From JAFGMQ01 sp036733345 (GTDB taxonomy: Bacteria; Desulfobacterota; DSM-4660; Desulfatiglandales; Desulfatiglandaceae): a stretch of 64,000 nt of DNA. Numbering within the stretch: the first letter of the stretch is position 1; each line of letters opens with the position of its first letter. This document shows positions 8,866 to 18,073 of this stretch, piece by piece. The notes under the pieces were generated by a model. It did not search any database and was not told the origin of the DNA. It saw only the letters and a list, made by a program, of their open reading frames with translations. A program made the translations under genes and the position numbers. Location of the stretch: contig DAINAR010000003.1 of assembly GCA_036733345.1 (NCBI GenBank), positions 59,424 to 123,423 on the forward strand. Direction: 5' to 3'.

Positions 8866-11800
8866 TCAATCAAATGTATAATTTTTGTCATGAAAAAGCC
8901 GTAAACAGGCATCTACAACTTCGGGATCGTACAGGGTGCCTCTGTTCCTGGCAATTTCATCCAATGCTGCATCTACTCCAAGGGCAGGACGGTAAGGTCG
9001 ATGCGAGCATATTGCCTCAACCACGTCGGCAACGGCCAGAATTCTTGACTCAAGAAGTATTTCATCTCCCTTGAGACAGTTCGGATAACCGGACCCGTCC
9101 ATCCTTTCATGGTGCTCAAGGATCATTCTCGCAACCGGCCATGGAAAATCGATGTTCTTTAAAATATTGAACCCTGCCTGGGGGTGATCTTTTATTAGGG
9201 CGAACTCTATATCTGTCAATCTGGCTGGCTTGCTGAGAATCTCGGCAGGAATGGAAATTTTACCCAGATCATGAATAGTGGCTGCCGTGCGGAGGCCTTC
9301 GATCTTGTCTTTGGACATTTTCATTTCGGTGGCGATGGCTCGGGCCAGATCGGATACGTTCAGCTGATGGCCAGCGGTATATGGATCTCTCGATTCAACT
9401 GTTTCGGCCATCGCCCGAACGGTGGCACTTAATCCCTTACGTATCTGTTGAAAGCTCTGTTTGAGATCTTCTGCCAATTTTGTACGCTCGGTGATATCGA
9501 TACCGACGCCGAAAAAGTAGTCGAACACTCCCGCTTCTTTGAAGACAGACCTGCCATGCCATTCCACCAGTAGCCTCTTTCCGTTTTTGGTCAAGACGGT
9601 ATTATTAGTATATGTAGAGTAATTGGTGGTGGTGAGTTGCTTGAAAACTTTCGAGACGGATTGCCGTTCTGATTCCGGGACAAAGGTGGTCAGATAGTCA
9701 GTGCCCTGAACCTCATCTTCCGTATAACCAAGTGCCTGGAGGAGAGCCTCATTCATCATGATCGTCTTTCCGTGCGCACTGATGGCGAAGAAGAATGCGG
9801 GGGAGTTCTGGATGAGTGATTCATTAAACTCTTTCTCATGCCGGAGTTCCCTAATTGCAGCCTCGCGCTGAAACTCAATGTTCTTTAGATCCGTGATGTC
9901 CGCGTTGAATCCATGCCAGATAATGCTCCCGTCCTCATGTTTTTCCGGCGTTGATCTGCCGAACAGCCATTTGAGGGGTTGACCGGGAACCTGCACCCGG
10001 TATTCACATTCCCAGGTGGTCATTTGTTCGGCAGACGATTCGATGGAAGCAATAAATCTATCCAGATCCTCGGGCAGGACTACCTTCCGTATGGTAGAGA
10101 AGTCCTCGCGTACATCTTCAGGCGAACACCCGAAGAGATCCCTGATCGCTTCCGTGGTGAAGGGTACGCAATAGGTTCCGTCAGGTTTCCGTATGAACTG
10201 ATAGATCATTCCAGGAACCTGGGAAGACAGCTTCCGAAACCGTTCATCCCGTTCCCGCAATGCCTCTTCCGCCTGTTTCCGCTCGGTGATGTCTCGGATG
10301 ATCATGCTTGTTCTCTGCTGGCCATAGGCGTCTGTGAAGATGGTTGATGTGACTTCAACGGGAAAGCCTTCTCCATTGGATCGAAGCATGGTGAACTCTG
10401 CATTCAGGCTTTTTCCCGTTCTTGCCCTTTCCTCCAGCGCTGTCTTCAATCGCGGATCGGATTGATCAACCAGCCCGTTACGCCCAGCTTCCCTGATGTC
10501 GTCCACTGATCGGCCGAGCATATTACATGCTGCCGGATTGGCGTCAAGGATGGATCCGTCAGGGGCCGTCAGCAGGATGGCATCATTTGATTCTTCGAAG
10601 ATGGAGCGGTATTTCCTCTCGCTGACCTTGAGGGACTCTTCAGCCTCCTTGCGGCGTATCGCCTCCACAAAAAAGGTGGCAAGGGTCTGCAGGTCTTCCG
10701 CATGTTCCATCGTGTAGCCTGATTCGTTGTTGGCCATGGCGATCATACCAATCACCGTATCCTGTTCTTTCAGGGGCACGCCCAGGAATGCATTGATTGG
10801 GGGGTGACCATCCGGAACACCAACACGCTCAGGAAAGGATTCCGGATCATTAATGATGAGAGTGTGCTCATGCAGTATAACCTCTCCCCACATACCCCGT
10901 ATGTCCATGTCCTTGATTTGGGAAACGGCCTGATCTTCAGCAATCCGACATTCATTCCACTCCGGATTACCCAAAGCGATCGTCGTAAAGCGCCTATCCG
11001 AAGTAATCTTACCGATAAAGCCGAATGTGCTTCCTGTGAGTTCTTGCCCGACATTCAGACACACCTCTGCTACGGACTCGGGAGTGGTTGCTGCCAGGGC
11101 TTCTGATAAAACGCGATTAATGGCCCCCAGCAATCGTTCGTGATGGCGGATTCCTTCTTCCGCTATTGTGCGGGCAGTCACGTCGCGTGCGACAGAGATC
11201 AGTCCGACAATCTCTTCATCCCGGATAACTGGGGCTCCACTGATTTCGATGTATAGCTTTGATTCATTTTGCGCGATAAACTCATAGGTTGCTGAGGGGA
11301 TGGTTTTCCCTTTTTGTAAGACCTGATGGATGTTAGCCATAAGTCGTTCGAAAGATTCCGGCTTGAAAAACTTTTCAAGGATTTTAACAGGCCTTCCGAT
11401 GAAATAGTGCGGTTTGATCCCTGTGAGTCTCTCGATGCTCGGAGACATGTTGGTGATTACAAGATCGGCTCCGAGCGTGCATATAACATCCGTAACATTT
11501 TCAAAACTCAGTCGGTAACGCTCCTCGAGTATGCTGAGATTCTGATTTGCAGTTTCCAGATCGGATATCTTTTTTTCAAGTTTGCTGAAAAGGATTTCAT
11601 TGTATTGCCTGAAAAACTCCATTTCATCGCCGAGAGGTTTAATCTCTGCCTTACTGTCAGTATGTTTTTTTTCCAGCACCTCATTTAATATATTTATCAG
11701 AATATCCGGTTCCTGTGGTTTAAGAATAAATCTATCAGCCCCAAGGCTCAGTGCAAAGTCCTTGTTTTTAGATTCAGTATATGTGGCGGTGTAAAACACC

Positions 11801-12036
11801 ACAGGTATGTTTTTAAGTGTATCGTCTGATTTCACCTGTCGGCATAAGGTGTAGCCGTCCATTACCGGCATAAGAATATCTGTTACAATCAGATCAGGAG
11901 GATTTTCAAGAGCCTTGTCCAGTGCCTCTTTGCCGTTATTAGCAGAAATTACCTCAAAACCATATCCTTTAAGTATGGTTTCGAACATGTACAGGTTGGT
12001 GCTGTTATCATCGACAATTAATACTCGTTTCGTCAT
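8866..12036 (-). CDS. Receiver-PAS-GAF-PAS-HD-GYP cyclic-di-GMP phosphodiesterase
   Basis: This 1056-residue cytoplasmic protein has, in order, a CheY-like receiver (1-120, phospho-Asp in DLIVTDILMPVMDGY, Lys in FILKPQEP), a PAS domain (about 170-290), a GAF domain (about 300-475), three more PAS domains (about 490-870, each ending in a DITER- or DITDLKN-type linker) and a C-terminal HD-GYP domain (about 880-1050). The HD-GYP signature is complete: HDLGK near residue 921, LEHHERMDGSGYP and RILAVADVVEAI. Active c-di-GMP hydrolysis is therefore plausible. No transmembrane segment is visible, so the signal reaches it through phosphorylation or small ligands. An AGAGGTG ribosome site precedes the ATG. 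Its cognate kinase is not adjacent. Confidence 0.93.
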   Translation of the reverse strand: MTKRVLIVDDNSTNLYMFETILKGYGFEVISANNGKEALDKALENPPDLIVTDILMPVMDGYTLCRQVKSDDTLKNIPVVFYTATYTESKNKDFALSLGADRFILKPQEPDILINILNEVLEKKHTDSKAEIKPLGDEMEFFRQYNEILFSKLEKKISDLETANQNLSILEERYRLSFENVTDVICTLGADLVITNMSPSIERLTGIKPHYFIGRPVKILEKFFKPESFERLMANIHQVLQKGKTIPSATYEFIAQNESKLYIEISGAPVIRDEEIVGLISVARDVTARTIAEEGIRHHERLLGAINRVLSEALAATTPESVAEVCLNVGQELTGSTFGFIGKITSDRRFTTIALGNPEWNECRIAEDQAVSQIKDMDIRGMWGEVILHEHTLIINDPESFPERVGVPDGHPPINAFLGVPLKEQDTVIGMIAMANNESGYTMEHAEDLQTLATFFVEAIRRKEAEESLKVSERKYRSIFEESNDAILLTAPDGSILDANPAACNMLGRSVDDIREAGRNGLVDQSDPRLKTALEERARTGKSLNAEFTMLRSNGEGFPVEVTSTIFTDAYGQQRTSMIIRDITERKQAEEALRERDERFRKLSSQVPGMIYQFIRKPDGTYCVPFTTEAIRDLFGCSPEDVREDFSTIRKVVLPEDLDRFIASIESSAEQMTTWECEYRVQVPGQPLKWLFGRSTPEKHEDGSIIWHGFNADITDLKNIEFQREAAIRELRHEKEFNESLIQNSPAFFFAISAHGKTIMMNEALLQALGYTEDEVQGTDYLTTFVPESERQSVSKVFKQLTTTNYSTYTNNTVLTKNGKRLLVEWHGRSVFKEAGVFDYFFGVGIDITERTKLAEDLKQSFQQIRKGLSATVRAMAETVESRDPYTAGHQLNVSDLARAIATEMKMSKDKIEGLRTAATIHDLGKISIPAEILSKPARLTDIEFALIKDHPQAGFNILKNIDFPWPVARMILEHHERMDGSGYPNCLKGDEILLESRILAVADVVEAICSHRPYRPALGVDAALDEIARNRGTLYDPEVVDACLRLFHDKNYTFD

Positions 12037-12116
12037 ATTTAATCACCTCTTGTCCTTGTGGGAAAAAATCCTGCTTTTTAAATATCTGATTCCTGTCGAT
12101 TTAACTGATAAGGTTC

Positions 12117-12962
12117 TTACCTTCCGGTTCGGCTTGCTATAAGCCCAAATGTCACTAGACCGGCTGATATAAAACGCCAGATCCCGAAACCTTCCTTCAG
12201 AACGAATGTAGAGATGACCGCAGCTATTAGAACGCTGGTTTCTCTCAGCGCAGAAACCATAGCCATTGGGGCCAGGGCCAATGCCCAAACTATGATCCAG
12301 TATGTCCCAGTCTGCATAGCTCCTCCCAGAATTCCGATTCGGAAATTATCTCTAACCATCGATAGCATCTTTCGCCCTTTCCAGCAGAATACTACGAGGA
12401 AGGTAAGGAGACCGTCACCAATTGTCAGCCACATGGCAAATCCCAGGACTGACCCGGCCTTTCTGGCTCCCAGACCGTCTGCTACCGTGTAACACGCAAT
12501 AAATCCTCCTGTCAGTATAGCATAAAAGACTGCTTTGGAATTTATCCACAGTCCCTGTCCCTTATCAAAAACCAGGGCCATGACTCCCGACGCGAGGCAT
12601 AAAACACCGACTAAGGACAAAGGCGCCAGAGTTTCGCCGGCGACCACAAGTGCACCAACTGCAACAAGCAGGGGTGCTGATCCTCTGGCGATGGGATATA
12701 CCTGCCCCAGGTCACCATGGTCGTAAGCGATGGGGAGAAATATATGGTATCCGGTATGCAGCAGAATCGTCAGTCCCAGAAGGGGCCAGCTGGCGCGATC
12801 CGGAAAAGCTATCCACGGTACCACTAAAAGAGAGACCATGCTTCCCGCAAGCGTAAAGACCGCCATAGTTACGAGTCGATTGCCCTGGATTTTTATAAGT
12901 GTATTCCAGCCGGCATGAAGTACTGCAGCGAGAATGACCATGGCAATAATTTCAAACGACAT
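12117..12962 (-). CDS. EamA/DMT-superfamily transporter
   Basis: The 281-residue protein is almost entirely hydrophobic with about ten predicted helices in two EamA repeats. The first runs from MSFEIIAMVILAAVLHAGWNTLIK and includes the YPIARGSAPLLVAV segment. The second includes PMAMVSALRETSVLIAAVISTFVLKE near the C terminus, which is typical of drug/metabolite exporters. A GGAGA ribosome site precedes the ATG. Just upstream (13033-13150) lies the ruin of an alpha/beta hydrolase gene. A decayed partial copy of this transporter lies at 19705-19890 beside an intact hydrolase, so the two genes once formed a duplicated pair. The substrate is unknown. Confidence 0.9.
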   Translation of the reverse strand: MSFEIIAMVILAAVLHAGWNTLIKIQGNRLVTMAVFTLAGSMVSLLVVPWIAFPDRASWPLLGLTILLHTGYHIFLPIAYDHGDLGQVYPIARGSAPLLVAVGALVVAGETLAPLSLVGVLCLASGVMALVFDKGQGLWINSKAVFYAILTGGFIACYTVADGLGARKAGSVLGFAMWLTIGDGLLTFLVVFCWKGRKMLSMVRDNFRIGILGGAMQTGTYWIIVWALALAPMAMVSALRETSVLIAAVISTFVLKEGFGIWRFISAGLVTFGLIASRTGR

Positions 12963-13032
12963 GTATCATAAATCTCCTGCGTATGTCATATACCCTGGCA
13001 AGATCCCCTTTTTTCCAGCTTCTTACCAGATT

Positions 13033-13150
13033 GAAGTTATTTCAACGCCTGTAGCAGGCCCTCTACTAACACATCAGCATCGGTAACAAGGTTATATTTT
13101 CCAGGCCTTAGAACAATCCCGGCACCATCCCCCGTGGCAATTGTGCAATC
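13033..13150 (-). pseudogene. Remnant of alpha/beta hydrolase (internal deletion)
   Basis: The stretch TTATTTCAACGCCTGTAGCA and the bases after it align with the 3' end of the intact hydrolase at 19929-20645, including GATCGGTAA / CATCGGTAA. It then jumps, inside CAAGGTTATATTTTCC, to CGGCACCATCCCCCGTG, which corresponds to codons close to the start of the intact gene (around 20595). Most of the coding region has been deleted. The preceding intergenic bases (12990-13032) also resemble 19885-19928. The type IIG gene begins to be encoded directly at the remnant's 5' side. Confidence 0.7.
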
Positions 13151-16100
13151 TTAGCTTCCTGATTCCACTATTTTGATCTCCTCATCTGTTAAATCATACA
13201 AACGATATACAAGCTGATCGATCTGCCTGTCTGTTAATTCGAGCTGGCGTTTCAGCGTTTCTGTTGTATGGGGAACCCTTGACTTGGTCAGTCTTTTGTG
13301 CAAGTCCAGCATCTTATCAACAAGGCTTACCATCTGGTCATGCAGGGCGACTTCAGTTGGATCATTGAAGTTGATTGTGCGGATGGGGAGTTTTGAAATA
13401 TACATCGGCTTGTATTCGAAATATCCACCTTGCTTGGTGGCTGAGATAGAATGAATGTAAAAATCAAGTGTTGTTGATCCTATTAAACCGAGCAGATACT
13501 TGTCCTTTGTAGGTATGATTGTAGTTTTGTCATTGGAATAAAAACCTTTCGCATCATAAGCATATGATGCTGATTTAACAATTGCAGGAACAATTATCTT
13601 CGGTTTCTCAAATTCTTGGTAATAATCTATGGTATCTTGAATTTCATACCATTGATAAGAGCCAGGCTTTCTACCAAGCCATTTTTCTCCTTTCCAGTCT
13701 TTCGGACGTGGTAAAAGGTTTTCCTTGAATTTCGTCAGATAATTTTTGATAGCTGGATATTTATCAATGTCGATGCCTCGCCTTGTGAAAAGAACATATT
13801 TTTCGCTGGATAGCGGCTGATAACGCTTTATATTCCTCCCCGCAAGAAACGGTTTTATAACTTCCCCGCTTTTTGGATCCTCGGCAATCAGTTGTTCCCT
13901 GGTAGCGTCATCAATGACGAATGCATCGTTTAAGCCGGTTTTTATCCCATAGAAGATTTTTCCACCGACATACTCGCCCAGAGGTATGCCTCTTTTTCGG
14001 AGTTTGTCCAGTAAATCGCTTGTGCCTTGATTCGCCAGAGACCAGCCGGATTCATCGAGATTATCCTGCCGGACTTCATGGCTGTGCTGCTTGATATAGT
14101 CTTTCAAATCGCCGAATTCCAGGGTTTTCATAGTGACTGCCCGAAAGACCTGTACAGGGGCTTTTTTCTGAATGACGACAATACAGGGATAAGTGCTTGC
14201 CTGCTTGAACACCGGCAGGTCTCCGAAGTCGATAATCTCAAAAATGTTTTGCCGTTTCATCCATTGCCTCAGAGATTTTCCGTAATTAGCCCTGAACCAC
14301 TTATTGGCGACAATATAGGAAAAGAAACCTCCCTGCTTTAAAAGCGAAACACCTTTTTCGATAAAATAGACATATAGATCGGCTACACCGTGATAAACAG
14401 AGTAATGCTTTTCAAAATAGTTTTTAAGATAGCCCAAACCTTCCTGACGAACATACGGAGGGTTGCCGATTACCGCGTCAAATCCTCCATTATTCATGAT
14501 TTCCGCGAATTCAGTATTCCAGTAAAAGGCATTTACCCGAAATATTTCCTCTTCATCAAGGAAGCTCATCTGCTGATGCTCATAGAAATCAGGCCCGATC
14601 AGGGAGTTCCCACATTTGATGTTATTCGAGAGGTCAGGCAGTACACGTTTCTGAAACAGGGCCATCTGCTTTCCGATGCTCTGTTCATCCTCTCCTTCAA
14701 GCGCCTTGAGAAGGAGTGACAGCTTTGTCACCTCCACAGCCTGATGATCTATATCCACACCGTAAATATTGTTCAGCAGAATTCGTTTGCGTTCGTCTAT
14801 GGTTAACCGCCACTCGCCTCTGCCGGACTGATAAATGCGCGGCGTCTTGCCTTTGGACCAGTTATCAGGCCCGTCTTTGATGTATTCATTACGGTGCCAG
14901 TCAAGAAGAAACTGATACGCTCCGATCAGAAAAGAACCTGAACCGCATGCCGGGTCTAGTATTTTCAGGTTGCTCACGCCGCCCCTTGGCCCGGGCTTTT
15001 TTCCTTCAACCAGTTTGCCCACCGTATTCTTTACTATGTAGTCCACGATGTAGTCAGGTGTATAGTAAACCCCTCCTGCCTTGCGGACTTCCGGTTTTTC
15101 CTCGATTCTTGCCTGATGCCCGGCTGTGAGGCGGATAACCTTTCCCAGGAATTTTTCATAAACCTGTCCGAGTATGTCGGCAGACAGTACGGAAAACTCG
15201 TATGGGCTTTCCGGGTAATAAAGATTTTTAAAGATATCCTTCAAAGGCTTGTCATCTATCTGCAGTGAGGGAGTCAGGTTGTCATAATTCTCGCGATCTT
15301 TTTCTTTTTTGAAATGGAACAGTCCGGAATTGTATTTCTCATCCGCTTTATTAAATAGTTGGAATAGACGTTTGTAAATATTGTCCCCGTTCTGCAGCGC
15401 CATCAGTCCTCCGTAGTCTTCCATTCCCCGATCCTCACAGATACGGAGAAAAACAATTCGGTCTATGGTTTGCTGAACAGAGTAATTCAATTCTCTTTGA
15501 GTGAGGTTGGGATTGCGAAGGGCAATGTTGCGTGCAAGCAGTTCTCTCCAGCGTTCTATTTCCTGCAGGAACGAGGCGTCCACCTCGGTTGTGCCTTTTT
15601 TGATTTTGCTGGATTCTATGTATTTGTCGAAGGAGCCTTTCAGGATTGCATCTCTTGAAAAGATGCCTGCAATTTCTTCCCATCGATCTACATAATCCAT
15701 GTATCTAAGATAAAGGATGCGGGAATGGGAAACCTTATCGGTTCTTGCAGGCTTCATGCGGCAGTTGTAGACGGCAAACTCTTCAAAGTCAGTCAGAATG
15801 CTGAGGGGCAGTTTGGCGCTCCATCCATAGCGGCGCAGCTGATATGCCGGATGGACATCTTCCTGGATATTGACCGAGGGTTTTTTAGCTTCCAGAAAAA
15901 ATTTGCGGGCCCCGCCGATCCGAAAACAGTAGTCCGGCGCCTTTGTGACGCCACCGACTTTTATGGCGTCTTCATGGATAACATCCTTATAAGCCGCGGC
16001 ATAGCCCTTTTTATTGGCAATGTCCCAGCCCAGTTCTTCAAAAAATGGGTCTATAAATTCGCGGCGCACCTGAGTTTCATTATATGACCCTCTTTTGTAC

Positions 16101-16159
16101 GCTTCCAGATTATAATCGAAAGTCCTGACTAATTCCTTGATTCTCTCTGGAGCAATCAT
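13151..16159 (-). CDS. Type IIG restriction-modification enzyme (Eco57I-like)
   Basis: This 1002-residue protein fuses nuclease, methyltransferase and specificity regions. An N-terminal PD-(D/E)XK-like segment (PDYCFRIGGARKFFLEAKKP, about 74-95) supplies Asp and ExK. The N6-adenine methylase core has motif I LDPACGSGSFLIG near 398 and the catalytic NPPYVRQ near 565. The C-terminal third (KPFLAGRNIKRYQPLSSEKYVLF to PIRTINFNDP) is a TaqI-like target-recognition domain. Such enzymes cut and methylate without partner genes, and none is seen here. The gene lies between a hydrolase remnant and dispersed repeat copy C, which looks like acquisition into the old hydrolase locus. No strong ribosome site is visible before the ATG. 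The target sequence cannot be read. Confidence 0.92.
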   Translation of the reverse strand: MIAPERIKELVRTFDYNLEAYKRGSYNETQVRREFIDPFFEELGWDIANKKGYAAAYKDVIHEDAIKVGGVTKAPDYCFRIGGARKFFLEAKKPSVNIQEDVHPAYQLRRYGWSAKLPLSILTDFEEFAVYNCRMKPARTDKVSHSRILYLRYMDYVDRWEEIAGIFSRDAILKGSFDKYIESSKIKKGTTEVDASFLQEIERWRELLARNIALRNPNLTQRELNYSVQQTIDRIVFLRICEDRGMEDYGGLMALQNGDNIYKRLFQLFNKADEKYNSGLFHFKKEKDRENYDNLTPSLQIDDKPLKDIFKNLYYPESPYEFSVLSADILGQVYEKFLGKVIRLTAGHQARIEEKPEVRKAGGVYYTPDYIVDYIVKNTVGKLVEGKKPGPRGGVSNLKILDPACGSGSFLIGAYQFLLDWHRNEYIKDGPDNWSKGKTPRIYQSGRGEWRLTIDERKRILLNNIYGVDIDHQAVEVTKLSLLLKALEGEDEQSIGKQMALFQKRVLPDLSNNIKCGNSLIGPDFYEHQQMSFLDEEEIFRVNAFYWNTEFAEIMNNGGFDAVIGNPPYVRQEGLGYLKNYFEKHYSVYHGVADLYVYFIEKGVSLLKQGGFFSYIVANKWFRANYGKSLRQWMKRQNIFEIIDFGDLPVFKQASTYPCIVVIQKKAPVQVFRAVTMKTLEFGDLKDYIKQHSHEVRQDNLDESGWSLANQGTSDLLDKLRKRGIPLGEYVGGKIFYGIKTGLNDAFVIDDATREQLIAEDPKSGEVIKPFLAGRNIKRYQPLSSEKYVLFTRRGIDIDKYPAIKNYLTKFKENLLPRPKDWKGEKWLGRKPGSYQWYEIQDTIDYYQEFEKPKIIVPAIVKSASYAYDAKGFYSNDKTTIIPTKDKYLLGLIGSTTLDFYIHSISATKQGGYFEYKPMYISKLPIRTINFNDPTEVALHDQMVSLVDKMLDLHKRLTKSRVPHTTETLKRQLELTDRQIDQLVYRLYDLTDEEIKIVESGS

Positions 16160-16215
16160 GATTTGAAAACCGGTTATATTAGTGCAATTTAATTATGAAG
16201 AACTCCGGATCTGTT

Positions 16216-16446
16216 CAGTTGAGTAATCTTACACGCTTGATAAATAAACTAAAAGAAAAAAATCAGAATGAATAACAAAAGAATCAATACTCTTATGCGA
16301 TGATGAGTTTATACGAATTAATCAATCCTGATTGTGAATTATCTCCATAATAAAGAAATACTGCAAAAAAACGTCCTGTAAACACATACAATAGAACATG
16401 ATCCTTGACCAGTTACAGCCTTTAGCATTATTATTTTTTCCAGTTT
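16216..16446 (+). repeat. Dispersed intergenic repeat, copy C (long)
   Basis: It contains CAGTTGAGTAATCTTACACG, the AACTAAAAGAAAAAAATCAG core, GAATGAATAACAA, TTATGCGATGATGA, CTGATTGTGAA, ATAATAAAGAAATACTG and, further on, CCTTGACC with TTTAGCATTATTATTTTTT. Copy E near 25210 shares both the core and this distal block, so the full unit is about 230 bases. It occupies most of the gap between the type IIG start and the IPTL-CTERM protein. Only the last 80 bases before that gene remain otherwise unexplained. Confidence 0.7.
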
Positions 16447-16523
16447 TTAAACTGCCTGCACATAAATATATGAATCATCCAAAGCATTGCCCTGTTTATT
16501 CCGCATCAAAAGGAGAACTGATT

Positions 16524-17723
16524 ATGTTTTCTAAAAAAAGAGTAATGATGTTAACGATCCTGGGAGTCTTTTTTCTGGCATTTTTAACACAGAATGCACT
16601 GGGAGCAGGTCCCTTCGGTACCTTTCAAACCCCTTTGTCCGGTTCCACAGTAAGGGGCGTCGTTCAGGTAACCGGCTGGGCACTGGATGATGTGCAGATT
16701 GCAAGCGTCAGAGTTTACCGTATGGACGGCTCAAATTCAGTCTATATGGGTGACGCGAACCTGATAGAAGGAGCGCGGCCGGATATAGCAGCCGCCTACC
16801 CTGAGTATCCCTACAACTGGAAAGCAGGCTGGGGGTATTCACTGGTCACTAATCTTCTCCCCAATGGCGGGAACGGTACCTTTACCCTTATTGTCACAGC
16901 TACGGACAGTGATGGGAACAATGTTACACTTGGTACCAAAAACATCATTTGCGATAATGCCAATGCCGTGAAACCTTTTGGTGATCTTGATGCCCCAATA
17001 CGCGGAGAGACAGTTTCAGGTTCTGCCTATACCGTCTCAGGTTGGGCGCTGACGCCTCAGCCGAACACGATTCCTACTGATGGCTCCACCATTAGCGTTT
17101 ATATTGATGGTGTTATGGTCGGACACCCCCTTTATAATATGTACAGGTCGGATATTGCTGCAGCATTCCCGGCCTATAACAACAGCAACGGTGCAGGTGG
17201 ATTTTCTATTTTAGATACCACTGCTTACGCAGATGGTGTCCACACCGTTTTTTGGACAGCACGCGATAATGCCGGGAACACTGATGGCATCGGGTCACGC
17301 TATTTTATTATACAGAACGGGCCTGCAGTTACAGCTCCCGCAGTCATTACAGCGAATATTACCTCTGTCGATACAACCACAGCATCCTGTGGCGGCAATG
17401 TCATCAGTGACGGCAATAATGCGGTTACGGAGCGAGGGGTATGCTGGAGTACGTCCGACCATCCCCTGATCACTGACAGCAGGACCATTGACGGTGCAGG
17501 AACAGGAGCTTATACAAGTACCCTCACAGGCCTGTCTCCGGATACCACATATTATGTACGGGCCTATGCCATTAACAGCAAAGGAATTTCTTATGGTAAT
17601 GACGTGATTTTAAGGGCCTTATCAATTCCGATCCTGAACAAATGGGGCATGATAATCATTGCAGTAATGCTTTTGGGAGCCTCGTTTTGGATGATGAGAC
17701 GGAAACGTCAGGATATGGTGTAG
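16524..17723 (+). CDS. IPTL-CTERM anchored Ig-like/FN3-like surface protein
   Basis: The start at 16524 is chosen because AGGAG sits 8 bases upstream and the product then begins with a clean signal peptide (KKRVMMLTILGVFFLAFLTQNALGAG). The frame is open 126 bases further 5'. The 399-residue product has two related Ig-like modules, each with GxLDxPxxGxTVxGxxxVxGWAL-type openings and a later RxDIAAAxPxY segment. An FN3-like module follows (TYYVRAYAINSKGISYG). The protein ends with IPILNKWGMI, a hydrophobic helix and RRKRQ, the IPTL-CTERM sorting signal normally processed by an exosortase-type system. None is encoded in this window. Likely a surface or exopolysaccharide-associated protein. Confidence 0.85.
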   Translation: MFSKKRVMMLTILGVFFLAFLTQNALGAGPFGTFQTPLSGSTVRGVVQVTGWALDDVQIASVRVYRMDGSNSVYMGDANLIEGARPDIAAAYPEYPYNWKAGWGYSLVTNLLPNGGNGTFTLIVTATDSDGNNVTLGTKNIICDNANAVKPFGDLDAPIRGETVSGSAYTVSGWALTPQPNTIPTDGSTISVYIDGVMVGHPLYNMYRSDIAAAFPAYNNSNGAGGFSILDTTAYADGVHTVFWTARDNAGNTDGIGSRYFIIQNGPAVTAPAVITANITSVDTTTASCGGNVISDGNNAVTERGVCWSTSDHPLITDSRTIDGAGTGAYTSTLTGLSPDTTYYVRAYAINSKGISYGNDVILRALSIPILNKWGMIIIAVMLLGASFWMMRRKRQDMV

Positions 17724-17874
17724 CTTTTTGGGTGTCTGATAGACCCCGTTGATTATCCCTCCGTTTCCATTCTCCGGTAGAACGATCATTTCATATCATC
17801 CTCATAAATGCTCTTTATTTAAGGTTAATGAGACTATCTGAAAATTCCAATCATGATTTATTCATAAAACCCTC

Positions 17875-18012
17875 GGAATTGCCCCGGAACGCCTGTCTGC
17901 TGTAGGATATGGTTACTATCATCCAATTACTTCCAACGATACGGCTGAAGGACGTCAACTGAACCAAAGGATTGAAGAAATAGTATTAGAAAAACAAAAC
18001 TATTCAAAGTAA
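17875..18012 (+). pseudogene. OmpA-domain C-terminal fragment
   Basis: An open stretch without a start encodes the last 45 residues of an OmpA-like domain. It reads GIAPERLSAVGYGYYHPI, then NDTAEGRQLNQRIEEIV and a stop, which matches the GxGxxxPxxxNxTxxGRxxNRRVE pattern in which Asn and Arg contact peptidoglycan. The 5' part, including the TDxxG half of the domain, is not visible upstream in any frame. It lies 150 bases after the IPTL-CTERM gene and is a decayed gene end. Confidence 0.72.
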
Positions 18013-18073
18013 AGATATTCTTTTCGACAGTCTTTATGGAATATAATCTATTGAATATATTTAGCCGGTAAAC

